Assembly: GCF_001552355.1 (NCBI RefSeq)
Contig: NZ_BCRA01000033.1
Span: 1-54,996 of the forward strand
DNA from: Microbacterium resistens NBRC 103078
GTDB lineage: Bacteria; Actinomycetota; Actinomycetes; Actinomycetales; Microbacteriaceae
Length of the DNA stretch: 54,996 nt
Reading direction: 5' to 3'
Part shown: positions 41,241-49,994 of the stretch, piece by piece
Layout of the letters: each line of letters opens with the position of its first letter
How positions within the stretch are numbered: the stretch's first letter is position 1
The notes under the pieces: model-generated
Database searches by the model: none
What the model was told of the DNA's origin: nothing
The model's input: the letters and a program-made list of their open reading frames with translations, nothing else
Made by a program: the position numbers and the translations under genes

Positions 41241-42373
41241 GTCAGTACCTTCTTCCAGGCGCTTTCGGCGGCGATGGCCGTGAAGCCGATCGCCTCGTTG
41301 ATCGAGAGCATGGGGCGGTTCTCCTCGGCGTTGTACGTGACGACCGAGGGGGACCGCGGGTGGATGTCGCGCCAGGCCAGCAGGCCGGCGCACTTGACGA
41401 GCATGCCGAGGCGATGCCCGCGATGGGAGGACAGCACGAGGGTCTCTTCCTGATGGGTCGTGGCCGTGCGGTCGATGCCGATGGCCAGCTCGTTGAACGC
41501 GCAGAGCTCCCCGGTGCCGACATGCTCGGCCGCGGTCACGAGCACGGACTGGCCGCGCGCCGCGTACCGCTCGTCATGACGGACGACGCGCTCGGCGTCC
41601 CAGGCCTCCTCGGGCGAGGCGAGGTCGCCGCTCGGGGCGTCCGTCGACATGCGGGACTTCATCCACGCGTAGCCGTCCCGGCGCTCGGGCGGGGTGGGGA
41701 GCGTCCAGTGGACCACTCGGTACCCTTCCGCATGCGCCGCAGCGTCGGCAAGGAGCCCGCGCAGGTGCGGGATCGTGGCGTCGTCCCATGTCAGCATGCT
41801 GACCCGGTCGATCATCTCGATGGTGTGCCCGTGACGCGCGAGGAAGCGCGTCGCGTGGTCCTGCGGGACGCTGCCGAACCCGCTGGGGGACTCGAGGCGT
41901 GCGCCGTCCGCGTGGACGTCCGCGTGCTCGGCCCACAGCTGGAGCTCCCGTACGCCGTCTGCGCGCGCGACGCGCTCGATCTCGGCGTACGCGGCCGATC
42001 CGATGCCGCGTCCCCACACGTCCCGCAGCAGCGCGAGATACCACTGCGCGACGTCGGCGCCGCCGTCCTGGCGGATGTTCAGGACCGCGCACCCGATCAG
42101 GGCGCCGTCCTGCTCGATGCACCACTGCCGACGGACCATGTCCGCGCTGGAGTCGAGCAGCGGAAGGAGCTCCTCGGCGGTGAACTGGTCGTCACCGCGC
42201 CCCGAGGTCTCCCAGGAGCTCCGGTTGCGCACCGCGGCGTAGGCGTGCACGAGGGCGGTGGGGCCCTGACCCGGTGCCGGGAGGGGGAGCGGGTACATCC
42301 GCGCCCCCTCCGGCAGGGCGACGACATCCGCCGGATTGATCGGCGGCGCGTCGGCGAGGGTGTGGTCGATCAT
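41237..42373 (-). CDS. GNAT acetyltransferase, two-domain, paralogue of the next gene
   Basis: This 378-residue protein has the same two-GNAT layout. The acetyl-CoA loop reads SSHRGHRLGMLVKCAGLL and the C-terminal block YNAEENRPMLSINEAIGF is nearly the same as in its neighbour, so a local duplication is likely. Both proteins share SPSG-like and MSTDAPSGDL/LSTDAPSGGL segments in the middle. ATG 42373 follows a weak site. It starts 44 bases after the stop of the 95-residue protein gene and is probably cotranscribed with it. The acceptor may be an antibiotic, polyamine or peptide. Confidence 0.85.
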   Translation of the reverse strand: MIDHTLADAPPINPADVVALPEGARMYPLPLPAPGQGPTALVHAYAAVRNRSSWETSGRGDDQFTAEELLPLLDSSADMVRRQWCIEQDGALIGCAVLNIRQDGGADVAQWYLALLRDVWGRGIGSAAYAEIERVARADGVRELQLWAEHADVHADGARLESPSGFGSVPQDHATRFLARHGHTIEMIDRVSMLTWDDATIPHLRGLLADAAAHAEGYRVVHWTLPTPPERRDGYAWMKSRMSTDAPSGDLASPEEAWDAERVVRHDERYAARGQSVLVTAAEHVGTGELCAFNELAIGIDRTATTHQEETLVLSSHRGHRLGMLVKCAGLLAWRDIHPRSPSVVTYNAEENRPMLSINEAIGFTAIAAESAWKKVLT

Positions 42374-42417
42374 GATCGTCGTGCGATCCCTTCTGCGGAC
42401 CTCGGGTCCGCGACGGC

Positions 42418-42705
42418 TCAGAACAGCTGGGGCGAGCGCGCGGCGTTGAGACGCCGGTGCTCGTACTCCGCGAGCACGCGCAGGCGTGCCTCGTGGCGCC
42501 GGTGCTGCTCGGCGGGGTCGGCGTCCCGACGGGCGTGCAGCACGAGCCACAGGGCGACGCGCAAGGCCAGGCGATCCGCGAGGGACAGGCGTCGGAGCTC
42601 GTCCTCGCGGGGGAACTCCACGGCCAGATGGTCGGTACCCGACACGGCGGGTCGGGACAGGTGCTTCGAGGGTTGATCCTGCGAGGCGGTCAGTGAGGTG
42701 TTCAC
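42418..42705 (-). CDS. Hypothetical 95-residue helical protein
   Basis: I do not recognise this protein. It is predicted to be mostly helical, with a central RLSLADRLALRVALWLVLHA stretch that could be an amphipathic or membrane-binding helix, flanked by many Arg and Glu residues. GTG 42705 has no good ribosome-binding site; upstream lies a 232-base region rich in palindromes. It starts the run leading to the two GNAT genes and follows the 33-residue peptide gene on the same strand, so these four genes may be one unit. Codon use matches its neighbours. Confidence 0.6.
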   Translation of the reverse strand: MNTSLTASQDQPSKHLSRPAVSGTDHLAVEFPREDELRRLSLADRLALRVALWLVLHARRDADPAEQHRRHEARLRVLAEYEHRRLNAARSPQLF

Positions 42706-42937
42706 GATTGTCGCTTTCGTTGGCGGTGAAAGGGCGCGCCGCCGGAACGGCGAAGCCGGCTGATCACGAGGACCGGGACCGGGGCGCGGTGGAGAGCGAT
42801 CCGTGACGGATCGGAGAGGGGACCCGAAGAGGGGTCCGGGAGGCGCGGAGGATCGTGACGATCAGGGCGCGGTGGTGCGCAGTGCACCACGGACGGCGCC
42901 GTCCCGTGGGGAGGGCCGTACCCGGGCGGGCGGCGCG
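42706..42937 (-). other. Palindrome-rich leader between the peptide gene and the 95-residue protein gene
   Basis: Within 232 bases are a perfect 17-bp palindrome (42797-42813, CGATCCGTGACGGATCG), a 13-bp palindrome (42851-42863, GATCGTGACGATC), a GGACCC/GGGTCC stem (42820-42837) and a GTGGTGC/GCACCAC pair. The first two share CGTGACG. No convincing ORF on the plus strand. These could be operators or an RNA switch controlled by the upstream peptide. Confidence 0.45.
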
Positions 42938-43039
42938 CTATGCGACCGCGGCGCGGGTGATGCCGGCGGAGATCGCCGCGATGGCGGTGACCCCGCGGAA
43001 TGGGGTGAGTGTCGTCTGAGCGCGAAGCTTCATCATCAT
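42938..43039 (-). CDS. 33-residue peptide with perfect Shine-Dalgarno
   Basis: The peptide begins MMMKLRAQTTLTPFRGV and continues as an Ala/Ile-rich hydrophobic stretch ending in ITRAAVA; three ATGs in a row open it. AAAGGAGG lies 8 bases before the first ATG, an ideal ribosome-binding site, and a strong promoter lies upstream. There is no Cys, Ser-rich core or obvious signal-peptidase site. It could be a small membrane-active or signalling peptide, a modified-peptide precursor, or a regulatory leader for the downstream GNAT genes. Missed by length-based gene callers. Confidence 0.6.
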   Translation of the reverse strand: MMMKLRAQTTLTPFRGVTAIAAISAGITRAAVA

Positions 43040-43074
43040 GTCGGCAACCTCCTTTCTCGGCTGTTCGGTTCGTC

Positions 43075-43104
43075 ACGCTATCCGACCGCGCCGACGCGCG
43101 TCAA
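43075..43104 (-). promoter_or_regulatory. Strong sigma-A-like promoter of the peptide gene
   Basis: On the minus strand TTGACG (43104-43099), an 18-bp spacer and TAGCGT (43080-43075) form a near-consensus promoter. The start site is about 30 bases before the ATG. It is divergent from smc. Confidence 0.6.
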
Positions 43105-43178
43105 GCGAACACACAGGATTCGCTGACATCCGGGCGTTTCCGCGGTCGCGGCCGGGCGGCGTCGGATAGCGTATGGGC

Positions 43179-43217
43179 GTGATCCGACCCGGACGGCAGC
43201 CGCGCGCATGCACCTGA
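43179..43217 (+). CDS. Leaderless 12-codon ORF coupled to smc
   Basis: GTG 43179 lies 6 bases after TAGCGT (43167-43172). The ORF encodes 12 residues (MIRPGRQPRACT) and its stop lies 7 bases inside smc, whose ATG 43208 has no Shine-Dalgarno site. Translation of smc may depend on ribosomes ending here. The same design occurs before coaD. Translation is not shown. Confidence 0.35.
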   Translation: MIRPGRQPRACT

Positions 43218-46200
43218 AGAGCCTGACCCTCAAGGGGTTCAAGTCCTTCGCGCAGCCCACGACGTTCGCGTTCGAGCCGGGGGTGACCTGCATCGTCGGG
43301 CCCAACGGGTCGGGGAAGTCCAACGTCGTGGACGCGCTGGCATGGGTCATGGGCGAGCAGGGGGCGAAGACGCTCCGCGGCGGCAAGATGGAGGACGTCA
43401 TCTTCGCCGGGACCTCCTCGCGCGGCCCGCTCGGCCGTGCCGAGGTGCAGCTCACGATCGACAACAGCGACGGTGCGCTGCCGATCGAGTACGCCGAGGT
43501 GACGATCAGTCGGACGCTGTTCCGCAACGGGTCCAGTGAGTACGCGATCAACGGTGAGGGATGCCGGCTGCTCGACGTCCAGGAGCTCTTGAGCGACTCC
43601 GGGCTCGGCCGGGAGATGCACGTGATCGTCGGGCAGGGGCGCCTCGACACCGTGCTCCAGGCGTCTCCGGAGGATCGCCGCGGCTTCATCGAGGAGGCCG
43701 CGGGGATCCTCAAGCACCGCCGCCGCAAGGAGAAGACCCTCCGCAAGCTCGACGCGATGGAGGCCAACCTCACCCGGCTCAGCGACCTGGCCGGGGAGAT
43801 CCGGCGTCAGCTCAAGCCGCTCGGGCGCCAGGCCGAGATCGCCCGCGAGGCCCAGACGATCGCCGCGGTCGTCCGGGACGCGAAGGCACGGATCTTCGCG
43901 GACGATGTGGTCGCGCTGCGCGCCGCGCTCGCCGACCACACCCGCAACGAGCACGAGCGGCATGCCGAGCGCGTCGTGCTGTCCGAGCAGTCCGACGAGG
44001 TGCGCGCGGAGATCGCCCGTCTCGAGGCGCTGCAGAATTCCGCCGCCGTGGACGAGGCCCGCCGTGTCGCCTTCGGTCTGGAGCAGGTGCAGGAGCGCAT
44101 GCGGGGGCTGTTCACGCTGGCCAATCAGCGGCTCGCCCTCCTGGGCACCGAGGAGGACGATGCGGCCGTCACCGCCGTCACGGTGACGCAGGCGACGATC
44201 GACGAGGCGAAGGACGAGATCACCGAGATCGGCTCGGGGCTGGGTCACGCGCAGGATGCCGCCGAGGAGGCGGCGCGCGAGGTCGCGCGAGCACGCGCGG
44301 AGCTCGACGCGCTGGACGCCGACATCGCCGAGCAGAGCGCCCTCGTCTCCGCGCACGACATGCGGATCACCACGCTGCGCGGCCAGGCGGAGGCCGCGGC
44401 CTCGGCCCTGGCCGCGGTGCGCGGCGCCGTGCTGAGGCAGGAGAACGCGCTCGAAGCGGCACACGCCCGGCGCCGTGAGGCGGCCGAGGCGCGCGAGGCC
44501 ATCGAGGACGGCGAGGCGCCCGAGGGAACGGCCGCCGAGCACACCGCTGCCTACGAATCCGCCCAGGCGGCCGTGACGGCCGCGGAGGCGGAGCTGGAGG
44601 GGCTGCGGGAGCGCCTGCACGAAGCCGAGCGCGAGGCCGACGCTCTCACGGCGAAGGCGGCCGCTCTCGGCAGCGCGGTCGCCGTGTCCGGGGGAGCGGC
44701 GGAGATCGTCCGCGCGGGCGGACCGGGCGTCCGCGGACTCGTCGGCGATGCCGTCCAGGTGCGCCCCGGGTACGAGGCCGCCGTCGCCGCGGTGCTCGGC
44801 CCCCTCGCCGAGGGCGTGCTCGTCGACGACGACGAGGCCGCCTTCCTGCTGGCGGCGGAGGCGATCGACGCCGGTGGCGTCGATCTGGTGATCGCGGAGC
44901 CCGGCGCGTCCGTCTCGCCCGCGGAGCCGCCCGCGATCGACGGCGCCACCGCGGCGAGCGAGGTCGTCACGGGCCCGCCCGGCATCCTCGGCGTCCTCTC
45001 CCACGTCCTGATCGTCCCCGATCTCGACGCCGCGCGGACGGTGCGGGCGGCCGCGGCGGCCCTTCCGGGACCGCCGGTCACGATCGTCACGCAGACCGGA
45101 GAGGTGCTCACCGCGCACACCCTCCGCGCCGGCGCGGCCGGGGAGCGCTCGCGTCTGGAGCTGATCGCGGAACGCGACGCCGCGGTCGAGAGGCTCGAGG
45201 AGGTGCGCGTCATCGTCGACACGCTCCGGAGCGCGCGGGCGGACGCGTCCGAGACCCTGGAGACGGCGCGCCGCACGGCGAAGGAGGCGCTGCGGACGCT
45301 GCGCGAGCACGACGCCGCGCTCGCCGCCCACACGGAGCAGGTGAACCGCGTCACCGTGAGGCACGAGTCCGCGATCGCCGAATGCGAGCGCCTCGAGGCC
45401 GGCCTCGCCCAGGTGCAGGCCACCGTCGCCGAGGCCGAGGCGAAGGCCGAGTCGGCCAAGGCCGATTTCGAGCAGGCGCAGGCGGCGCCGCGCCCGATCC
45501 TGGACGCATCCGCGCGCGACGGCCTGCTCGAGGCGCTCGAGAAGGCGCGCGAGGAGGAGCTGGAGGCGCGCCTCGGGATCGAGACGCTCCGGGAACGGGT
45601 CCGCGCGGCGCAGACGAGAGTCGCGACGCTGGAGCGTCAGCGCGAGCGTGAGCGGGACGCGGCGGCCGAGGCCGCCCGGCGGGCGGTGATCCGCCGCGCC
45701 CAGCGCGAGGCGGCGTCCGGCGTCGCCGCTGAGCTGCCCCGGGTGCTCGACTCGCTGGACCGCTCCGTCGCCGAGGCCCGGGTGGCCTTGGCGGCGGCGG
45801 AGTCCGCCCGCGCCGCACAGACCGAGGAGCTCACCGCCCTGCGCGCTCGCGAGACGTCGATCCGGGAGCGGCTCGCCGGACTCACCGAGAGCGTCCACGG
45901 GCTCGAGCTGCAGATCCACGAGAAGAAGCTGCACCTCACCAGCCTGCTCGAGCGCGTGTCCAGCGAGCTCGCGCTCGACGAGGATATTCTCGTTTCGGAA
46001 TACGGCCCCGACCAGCCGGTTCCGCGGGATCCCGGGGACCCGGACGAATCCGAGGACGCCGCCGTTCCCTTCGATCGCCGGGTGCAGCAGCGCCGCCTCC
46101 AGGAAGCGGAGCGCAAGCTCACGCAGCTCGGGCGCGTCAACCCGCTGGCCCTGGAGGAGTTCGCCGCCCTGGAGCAGCGCCACGCCTTCCTCACGGAGCA

Positions 46201-46750
46201 GCTCGCCGACCTCACCAAGACGCGTCAGGATCTGCTGACGATCATCGCGGACCTCGACGAGCGGATGCAGACGATCTTCGCCGACGCCTTCGAGGACACG
46301 AAGACGGCGTTCGGCGAGGTGTTCCCCCTGCTGTTCCCCGGCGGCACGGGCAGCATCTCGCTGACGAACCCGGACGACCTCCTGTCGACCGGGATCGAGG
46401 TCGCGGTCCGCCCGGTGGGCAAGAAGATCGAGCGCCTCTCGCTCCTGTCGGGCGGTGAGCGCTCCCTGGCGGCCGTCGCGCTGCTGGTCGCGATCTTCAA
46501 GGCGCGGCCGAGCCCGTTCTACATCCTGGACGAGGTCGAGGCCGCCCTCGACGACGCGAACCTCGGGCGCCTGCTCACCGTCTTCGAGCAGCTCCGGGCG
46601 AGCTCGCAGCTGCTCGTGATCACTCACCAGAAGCGCACGATGGAGATCGCGGACGCGCTGTACGGCGTCTCCATGAGGCAGGACGGGGTGTCCGCGGTCG
46701 TCGGACAGCGCGTCGGCGACCGGGCACAGCGCGAGGCCGCGAACGCCTGA
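43208..46750 (+). CDS. smc: Chromosome segregation protein SMC
   Basis: This 1180-residue ATPase compacts and segregates chromosomes. Walker A GPNGSGKSN is near residue 33-41 in the N-terminal head. Long coiled coils (about 160-500 and 660-1000) flank a hinge (about 505-650). The C-terminal head has the signature LSGGERSLAAVALLVAIF and Walker B PFYILDEVEAALDDAN. The length fits the family. ATG 43208 is fixed by the conserved MHLKSLTLKGFKSFA. It is separated from mutM by an accessory block. ftsY follows after 29 bases. Confidence 0.96.
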   Translation: MHLKSLTLKGFKSFAQPTTFAFEPGVTCIVGPNGSGKSNVVDALAWVMGEQGAKTLRGGKMEDVIFAGTSSRGPLGRAEVQLTIDNSDGALPIEYAEVTISRTLFRNGSSEYAINGEGCRLLDVQELLSDSGLGREMHVIVGQGRLDTVLQASPEDRRGFIEEAAGILKHRRRKEKTLRKLDAMEANLTRLSDLAGEIRRQLKPLGRQAEIAREAQTIAAVVRDAKARIFADDVVALRAALADHTRNEHERHAERVVLSEQSDEVRAEIARLEALQNSAAVDEARRVAFGLEQVQERMRGLFTLANQRLALLGTEEDDAAVTAVTVTQATIDEAKDEITEIGSGLGHAQDAAEEAAREVARARAELDALDADIAEQSALVSAHDMRITTLRGQAEAAASALAAVRGAVLRQENALEAAHARRREAAEAREAIEDGEAPEGTAAEHTAAYESAQAAVTAAEAELEGLRERLHEAEREADALTAKAAALGSAVAVSGGAAEIVRAGGPGVRGLVGDAVQVRPGYEAAVAAVLGPLAEGVLVDDDEAAFLLAAEAIDAGGVDLVIAEPGASVSPAEPPAIDGATAASEVVTGPPGILGVLSHVLIVPDLDAARTVRAAAAALPGPPVTIVTQTGEVLTAHTLRAGAAGERSRLELIAERDAAVERLEEVRVIVDTLRSARADASETLETARRTAKEALRTLREHDAALAAHTEQVNRVTVRHESAIAECERLEAGLAQVQATVAEAEAKAESAKADFEQAQAAPRPILDASARDGLLEALEKAREEELEARLGIETLRERVRAAQTRVATLERQRERERDAAAEAARRAVIRRAQREAASGVAAELPRVLDSLDRSVAEARVALAAAESARAAQTEELTALRARETSIRERLAGLTESVHGLELQIHEKKLHLTSLLERVSSELALDEDILVSEYGPDQPVPRDPGDPDESEDAAVPFDRRVQQRRLQEAERKLTQLGRVNPLALEEFAALEQRHAFLTEQLADLTKTRQDLLTIIADLDERMQTIFADAFEDTKTAFGEVFPLLFPGGTGSISLTNPDDLLSTGIEVAVRPVGKKIERLSLLSGGERSLAAVALLVAIFKARPSPFYILDEVEAALDDANLGRLLTVFEQLRASSQLLVITHQKRTMEIADALYGVSMRQDGVSAVVGQRVGDRAQREAANA

Positions 46751-46766
46751 ACCACGCCCTGCCCCG

Positions 46767-46772
46767 TAGGCT
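46767..46772 (+). promoter_or_regulatory. -10 element of ftsY
   Basis: TAGGCT lies 7 bases before ATG 46780, predicting a leaderless transcript. Confidence 0.5.
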
Positions 46773-46779
46773 GGATCCC

Positions 46780-47655
46780 ATGGCGGAGAAGTCCTGGTCC
46801 CTCACCCGTGCCCTGCGCGGCATGTTCGTCAAGCCCACCATCGACGAGACGACGTGGGAGGACCTGGAGACGGCGCTGCTGACGGCCGACTTCGGCCCCG
46901 ACATCACCGAGCGCCTGGTGGACGAGCTGCGCGAGAAGGTGGAGAAGTACCGCACCACGGATCCCCGGGATCTGCAGCGCATGCTGCGCGAGACCCTCGA
47001 AGAGCACTTCGCCCGGTTCGACACCACCCTGAAGCTCACCGAGCGTCCCGCCGTGGTGCTCGTGGTCGGCGTCAACGGGGTCGGCAAGACCACGACGATC
47101 GGCAAGTTCACCAAGTTCCTCCGCAGCTACGGCCGATCGGTCGTCGTCGGCGCGGCGGACACGTTCCGCGCGGCGGCCGTCGACCAGCTCGCCACGTGGG
47201 CGCAGCGCGGCGGGGCGGAGATCGTCCGTCCGCAGCAGGAGGGTCAGGACCCCGCGTCCGTGGCGTTTCAGACCATCGAGCACGCCCAGCGCACCGGCAC
47301 CGAGATCGTCCTCGTCGACACGGCGGGGCGGCTGCACACCAAGGGCGGGCTGATGGACGAGCTGTCCAAGATCCGCAGGGTGATCGAGAAGCAGGCGCCG
47401 ATCAGCGAGGTCCTGCTCGTTCTCGACGCCACGACGGGGCAGAACGGCGTGATGCAGGCGGAGGCCTTCCTCGAGCACGCCGGGGTCACCGGACTCGTGC
47501 TGACGAAGCTCGACGGATCGGCGAAGGGCGGTTTCGTGCTCGCCGTCCAGGAGCGCACCGGCATCCCGGTGAAGCTGCTCGGGCAGGGCGAGGGGATCGA
47601 CGATCTGACCGGCTTCACCCCCCACGTGTTCGTCCAGGCGCTGGTCGACGGCTGA
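46780..47655 (+). CDS. ftsY: Signal recognition particle receptor FtsY
   Basis: This 291-residue GTPase is the SRP receptor. The N domain (about 1-85) is followed by the G domain with GVNGVGKTTTIGKF, DTAGRLHTKGGLMDEL and TKLDGSAKGG. The acidic A domain seen in E. coli is almost absent, as in many actinobacteria, so the protein would bind the membrane through its N-terminal helix. Partner of Ffh, whose gene lies 3 kb downstream. ATG 46780 fits a leaderless start. Confidence 0.95.
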   Translation: MAEKSWSLTRALRGMFVKPTIDETTWEDLETALLTADFGPDITERLVDELREKVEKYRTTDPRDLQRMLRETLEEHFARFDTTLKLTERPAVVLVVGVNGVGKTTTIGKFTKFLRSYGRSVVVGAADTFRAAAVDQLATWAQRGGAEIVRPQQEGQDPASVAFQTIEHAQRTGTEIVLVDTAGRLHTKGGLMDELSKIRRVIEKQAPISEVLLVLDATTGQNGVMQAEAFLEHAGVTGLVLTKLDGSAKGGFVLAVQERTGIPVKLLGQGEGIDDLTGFTPHVFVQALVDG

Positions 47656-47719
47656 TCGGTCCGCAGACGCACCGGCGCGGGGGGTACCGCACCGCCCGGG
47701 CGACTGGTTTCATAGCCGT

Positions 47720-48220
47720 ATGGCGATCGAACACGACTTCTTCGGACTGCTGTCCTCGGGCCCGGACGGATCGATCTTCTGGTCGGAGATCGTGGAGTTC
47801 GGGGATCAGGTCGTGACCGTGGATCTCACGGCGCCGGACCAGGACGACGTGTCGGCCGAGGCGCTCGACATCGCCGCAGCGCTGGTGTCCGGCATCGAGT
47901 CGGTCGACGGCAACGCCCGCAACGCCATGCTGTCCGAGGTCGACGATCGCACCAGCGAGGTGACGGAGTTCGTGCTGCAGCAGCAGGAGGCCTACGGCGA
48001 CGAGCTGAACGACATCCTCGTCGACGTGTCCGGCGACGCCGCGGTCGACATCATCCGCTCGCTGCGTCTCATGAGCATGACGATCCTCGCCGACGAGCAC
48101 GGCGGCACGGACCCGTTCGCGGTGCTGGAGTACGCGCTGGACGCCGATTCCACGGATGACGTGCTGCTGGTGAACTTCGGGTCCGACGGCTCGGTGCTCT
48201 CGGTGATGAGCGCGGACTGA
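47720..48220 (+). CDS. DUF2004 family protein
   Basis: This 166-residue acidic cytoplasmic protein resembles the DUF2004 family (FFGLLSSGPDGSIFWSE at the start). The composition is rich in Asp and Glu. No catalytic motif, signal peptide or membrane segment is seen. The function is unknown. It sits alone between ftsY and convergent lipA. The ATG has no ribosome-binding site and no clear -10, so the start is set by homology of MAIEHDFFGLL. Confidence 0.7.
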   Translation: MAIEHDFFGLLSSGPDGSIFWSEIVEFGDQVVTVDLTAPDQDDVSAEALDIAAALVSGIESVDGNARNAMLSEVDDRTSEVTEFVLQQQEAYGDELNDILVDVSGDAAVDIIRSLRLMSMTILADEHGGTDPFAVLEYALDADSTDDVLLVNFGSDGSVLSVMSAD

Positions 48221-48229
48221 CTCGAGGGC

Positions 48230-48257
48230 CGGGCAGCCTCCCCCCGGTGGCCGCCCG
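48230..48257. terminator. Hairpin between DUF2004 and lipA
   Basis: CGGGCAGCC and GGCCGCCCG form a 9-bp stem with one mismatch and a 10-base loop between convergent genes. Confidence 0.45.
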
Positions 48258-48269
48258 ACCGAGCCGGCG

Positions 48270-49259
48270 TCAGACCGCCTGTGCGAACCCGAGCTCCGCA
48301 CCCTCCGCGATGTGCGCGAGGTGCTCGGGGATCGGACGACCCTTGGAGATCATCGACTGCGCCCAGAGGCGACCGGCCCGGTAGGACGAGCGCACCAGGG
48401 GTCCGGCGAGGACGCCGAGGAATCCGATGCGCTCGGCCTCCTCCTTGAACTCGACGAACTCCGCGGGCTTGACCCAGCGGGCGACCGGCAGATGCCTCGG
48501 CGACGGGCGGAGGTACTGCGTGATCGTGATGATGTCGCAGCCGGCGTCGTGCAGGTCCTGCAACGCCTGCACGACCTCCTCGGGCTCCTCGCCCATGCCG
48601 AGGATGAGGTTCGACTTGGTGATCAGCCCGGCCTCGTGGCCCTGCGTGATCACGTTCAGCGAACGCTCGTACTGGAAGGCGGGCCGGATCCGCTTGAAGA
48701 TCCGGGGCACCGTCTCGACGTTGTGCGCGAACACCTCCGGCCGGGCGTCGAAGATCTGCCCGAGGAAGGCGGGATCGGCGTTGTGCTCGTTCGCGAGCAG
48801 CTCGACGCCGGTGTTCGGGTTCAGCGCATGGATCTGCCGCACCGTCTCGGCGTTCAGCCACGCCCCGGTGTCGGGGAGATCGTCGCGGGCGACGCTGGTC
48901 ACGGTGGCGTAGCGCAGGCCCATGCGCCGCACGCTCTCCGCGACGCGGCGCGGCTCGTCGGTGTCGTAGTCGGCGGGCTTGCCGGTGTCGATCTGGCAGA
49001 AGTCGCACCGGCGGGTGCACTGCGATCCGCCGATCAGGAAGGTCGCCTCGCGGTCCTCCCAGCACTCGTAGATGTTCGGGCAGCCCGCCTCCTGGCACAC
49101 CGTGTGCAGGTCCTCGCCCTTGACCAGCGAGTGCAGCGCCTGGTACTCCGGGCCCATCTTCGCCTTGGTGCGGATCCACTCCGGCTTGCGCTCGATCGGC
49201 GTCTCGGCGTTTCGGACCTCGAGCCGGAGGAGCTTGCGGCCCTCGGGAGCGGCGCTCAT
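48270..49259 (-). CDS. lipA: Lipoyl synthase
   Basis: This 329-residue radical SAM enzyme inserts two sulfurs into octanoyl chains on lipoyl domains. Both iron-sulfur clusters are visible: [12 protein letters not shown] (C-x4-C-x5-C, auxiliary cluster) and CTRRCDFCQ (C-x3-C-x2-C, radical SAM). The C-terminal Arg-Ser-Ser-Tyr (RSSYRAG) that holds the auxiliary cluster serine is present. ATG 49259 overlaps the lipB stop by 4 bases. A much longer in-frame upstream extension is not protein-like. Confidence 0.96.
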   Translation of the reverse strand: MSAAPEGRKLLRLEVRNAETPIERKPEWIRTKAKMGPEYQALHSLVKGEDLHTVCQEAGCPNIYECWEDREATFLIGGSQCTRRCDFCQIDTGKPADYDTDEPRRVAESVRRMGLRYATVTSVARDDLPDTGAWLNAETVRQIHALNPNTGVELLANEHNADPAFLGQIFDARPEVFAHNVETVPRIFKRIRPAFQYERSLNVITQGHEAGLITKSNLILGMGEEPEEVVQALQDLHDAGCDIITITQYLRPSPRHLPVARWVKPAEFVEFKEEAERIGFLGVLAGPLVRSSYRAGRLWAQSMISKGRPIPEHLAHIAEGAELGFAQAV

Positions 49260-49897
49260 GCGGCGACCTCCGTCGCGTACACGGCGGAGAAGGCGTCGGC
49301 GACGGCTCCCGCCAGGTCGGCGGGGGAGGCCGGGCGGCCGCTCGCCTCGCTCACCGTCGTCACGCCGGCATCGCTGATGCCGCACGGGATGATGCCGCGG
49401 AACCCCGCGAGGGTGTTGTCGGCGTTGATCGCGAACCCGTGCATCGTGACACCCTGCTGGACCCGCACGCCGATCGCGGCGACCTTGTCCTCCGACAGCG
49501 GGCGGCGCACCCAGACGCCGCTGCGACCCTCGACCTGGTACCCGTCCACGCCGAAGTCGCGGAGGACGTCGATGAGCGTCCTCTCGATCCGCCGGACGTG
49601 CGCGACCACGTCCACCGGCTCGACGAGCCGGACGATGGGGTACCCGACGAGCTGCCCCGGCCCGTGCCAGGTGATCTTGCCCCCGCGGTCCACGTCGATC
49701 ACGGGAGTGCCGTCCTGGGGGCGCTCGTGCGGCTCCGTGCGCTTGCCCGCCGTGTAGACGGCTTCGTGCTCCAGCAGGAGGAGCGTGTCCGGACGGGTTC
49801 CCGCGACGACCTCCGCATGGACGCGGCGCTGCAGATCCCACCCGTCGAGGTAGGGCACGAAGTCCGGCGCGAGGCCGACGGTCTGGATGTCGAGCAT
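49256..49897 (-). CDS. lipB: Octanoyltransferase
   Basis: This 213-residue enzyme transfers octanoate from acyl carrier protein to lipoyl domains. The catalytic lysine region [11 protein letters not shown] and the cysteine in [13 protein letters not shown] are present. [18 protein letters not shown] is a conserved early block. lipA follows with a 4-base overlap. GGAGGA lies 4 bases before the ATG. The gene is divergent from the TetR-type regulator. Confidence 0.95.
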   Translation of the reverse strand: MLDIQTVGLAPDFVPYLDGWDLQRRVHAEVVAGTRPDTLLLLEHEAVYTAGKRTEPHERPQDGTPVIDVDRGGKITWHGPGQLVGYPIVRLVEPVDVVAHVRRIERTLIDVLRDFGVDGYQVEGRSGVWVRRPLSEDKVAAIGVRVQQGVTMHGFAINADNTLAGFRGIIPCGISDAGVTTVSEASGRPASPADLAGAVADAFSAVYATEVAA

Positions 49898-49994
49898 GGG
49901 TCCTCCGAACCGGAGCGGTTATTGGATCGAGTACAACAATAGCGTCCTTGATCGGTCGGGGCCTCGTGGCGCGGCGTGGCGATACGGTGAGGGG

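Noticed and set aside
42702..43076. A 124-codon minus-strand frame overlapping the 33-residue peptide
   Set aside because: It is His/Arg/Pro-rich and lacks a ribosome-binding site, while the peptide frame has a perfect one.
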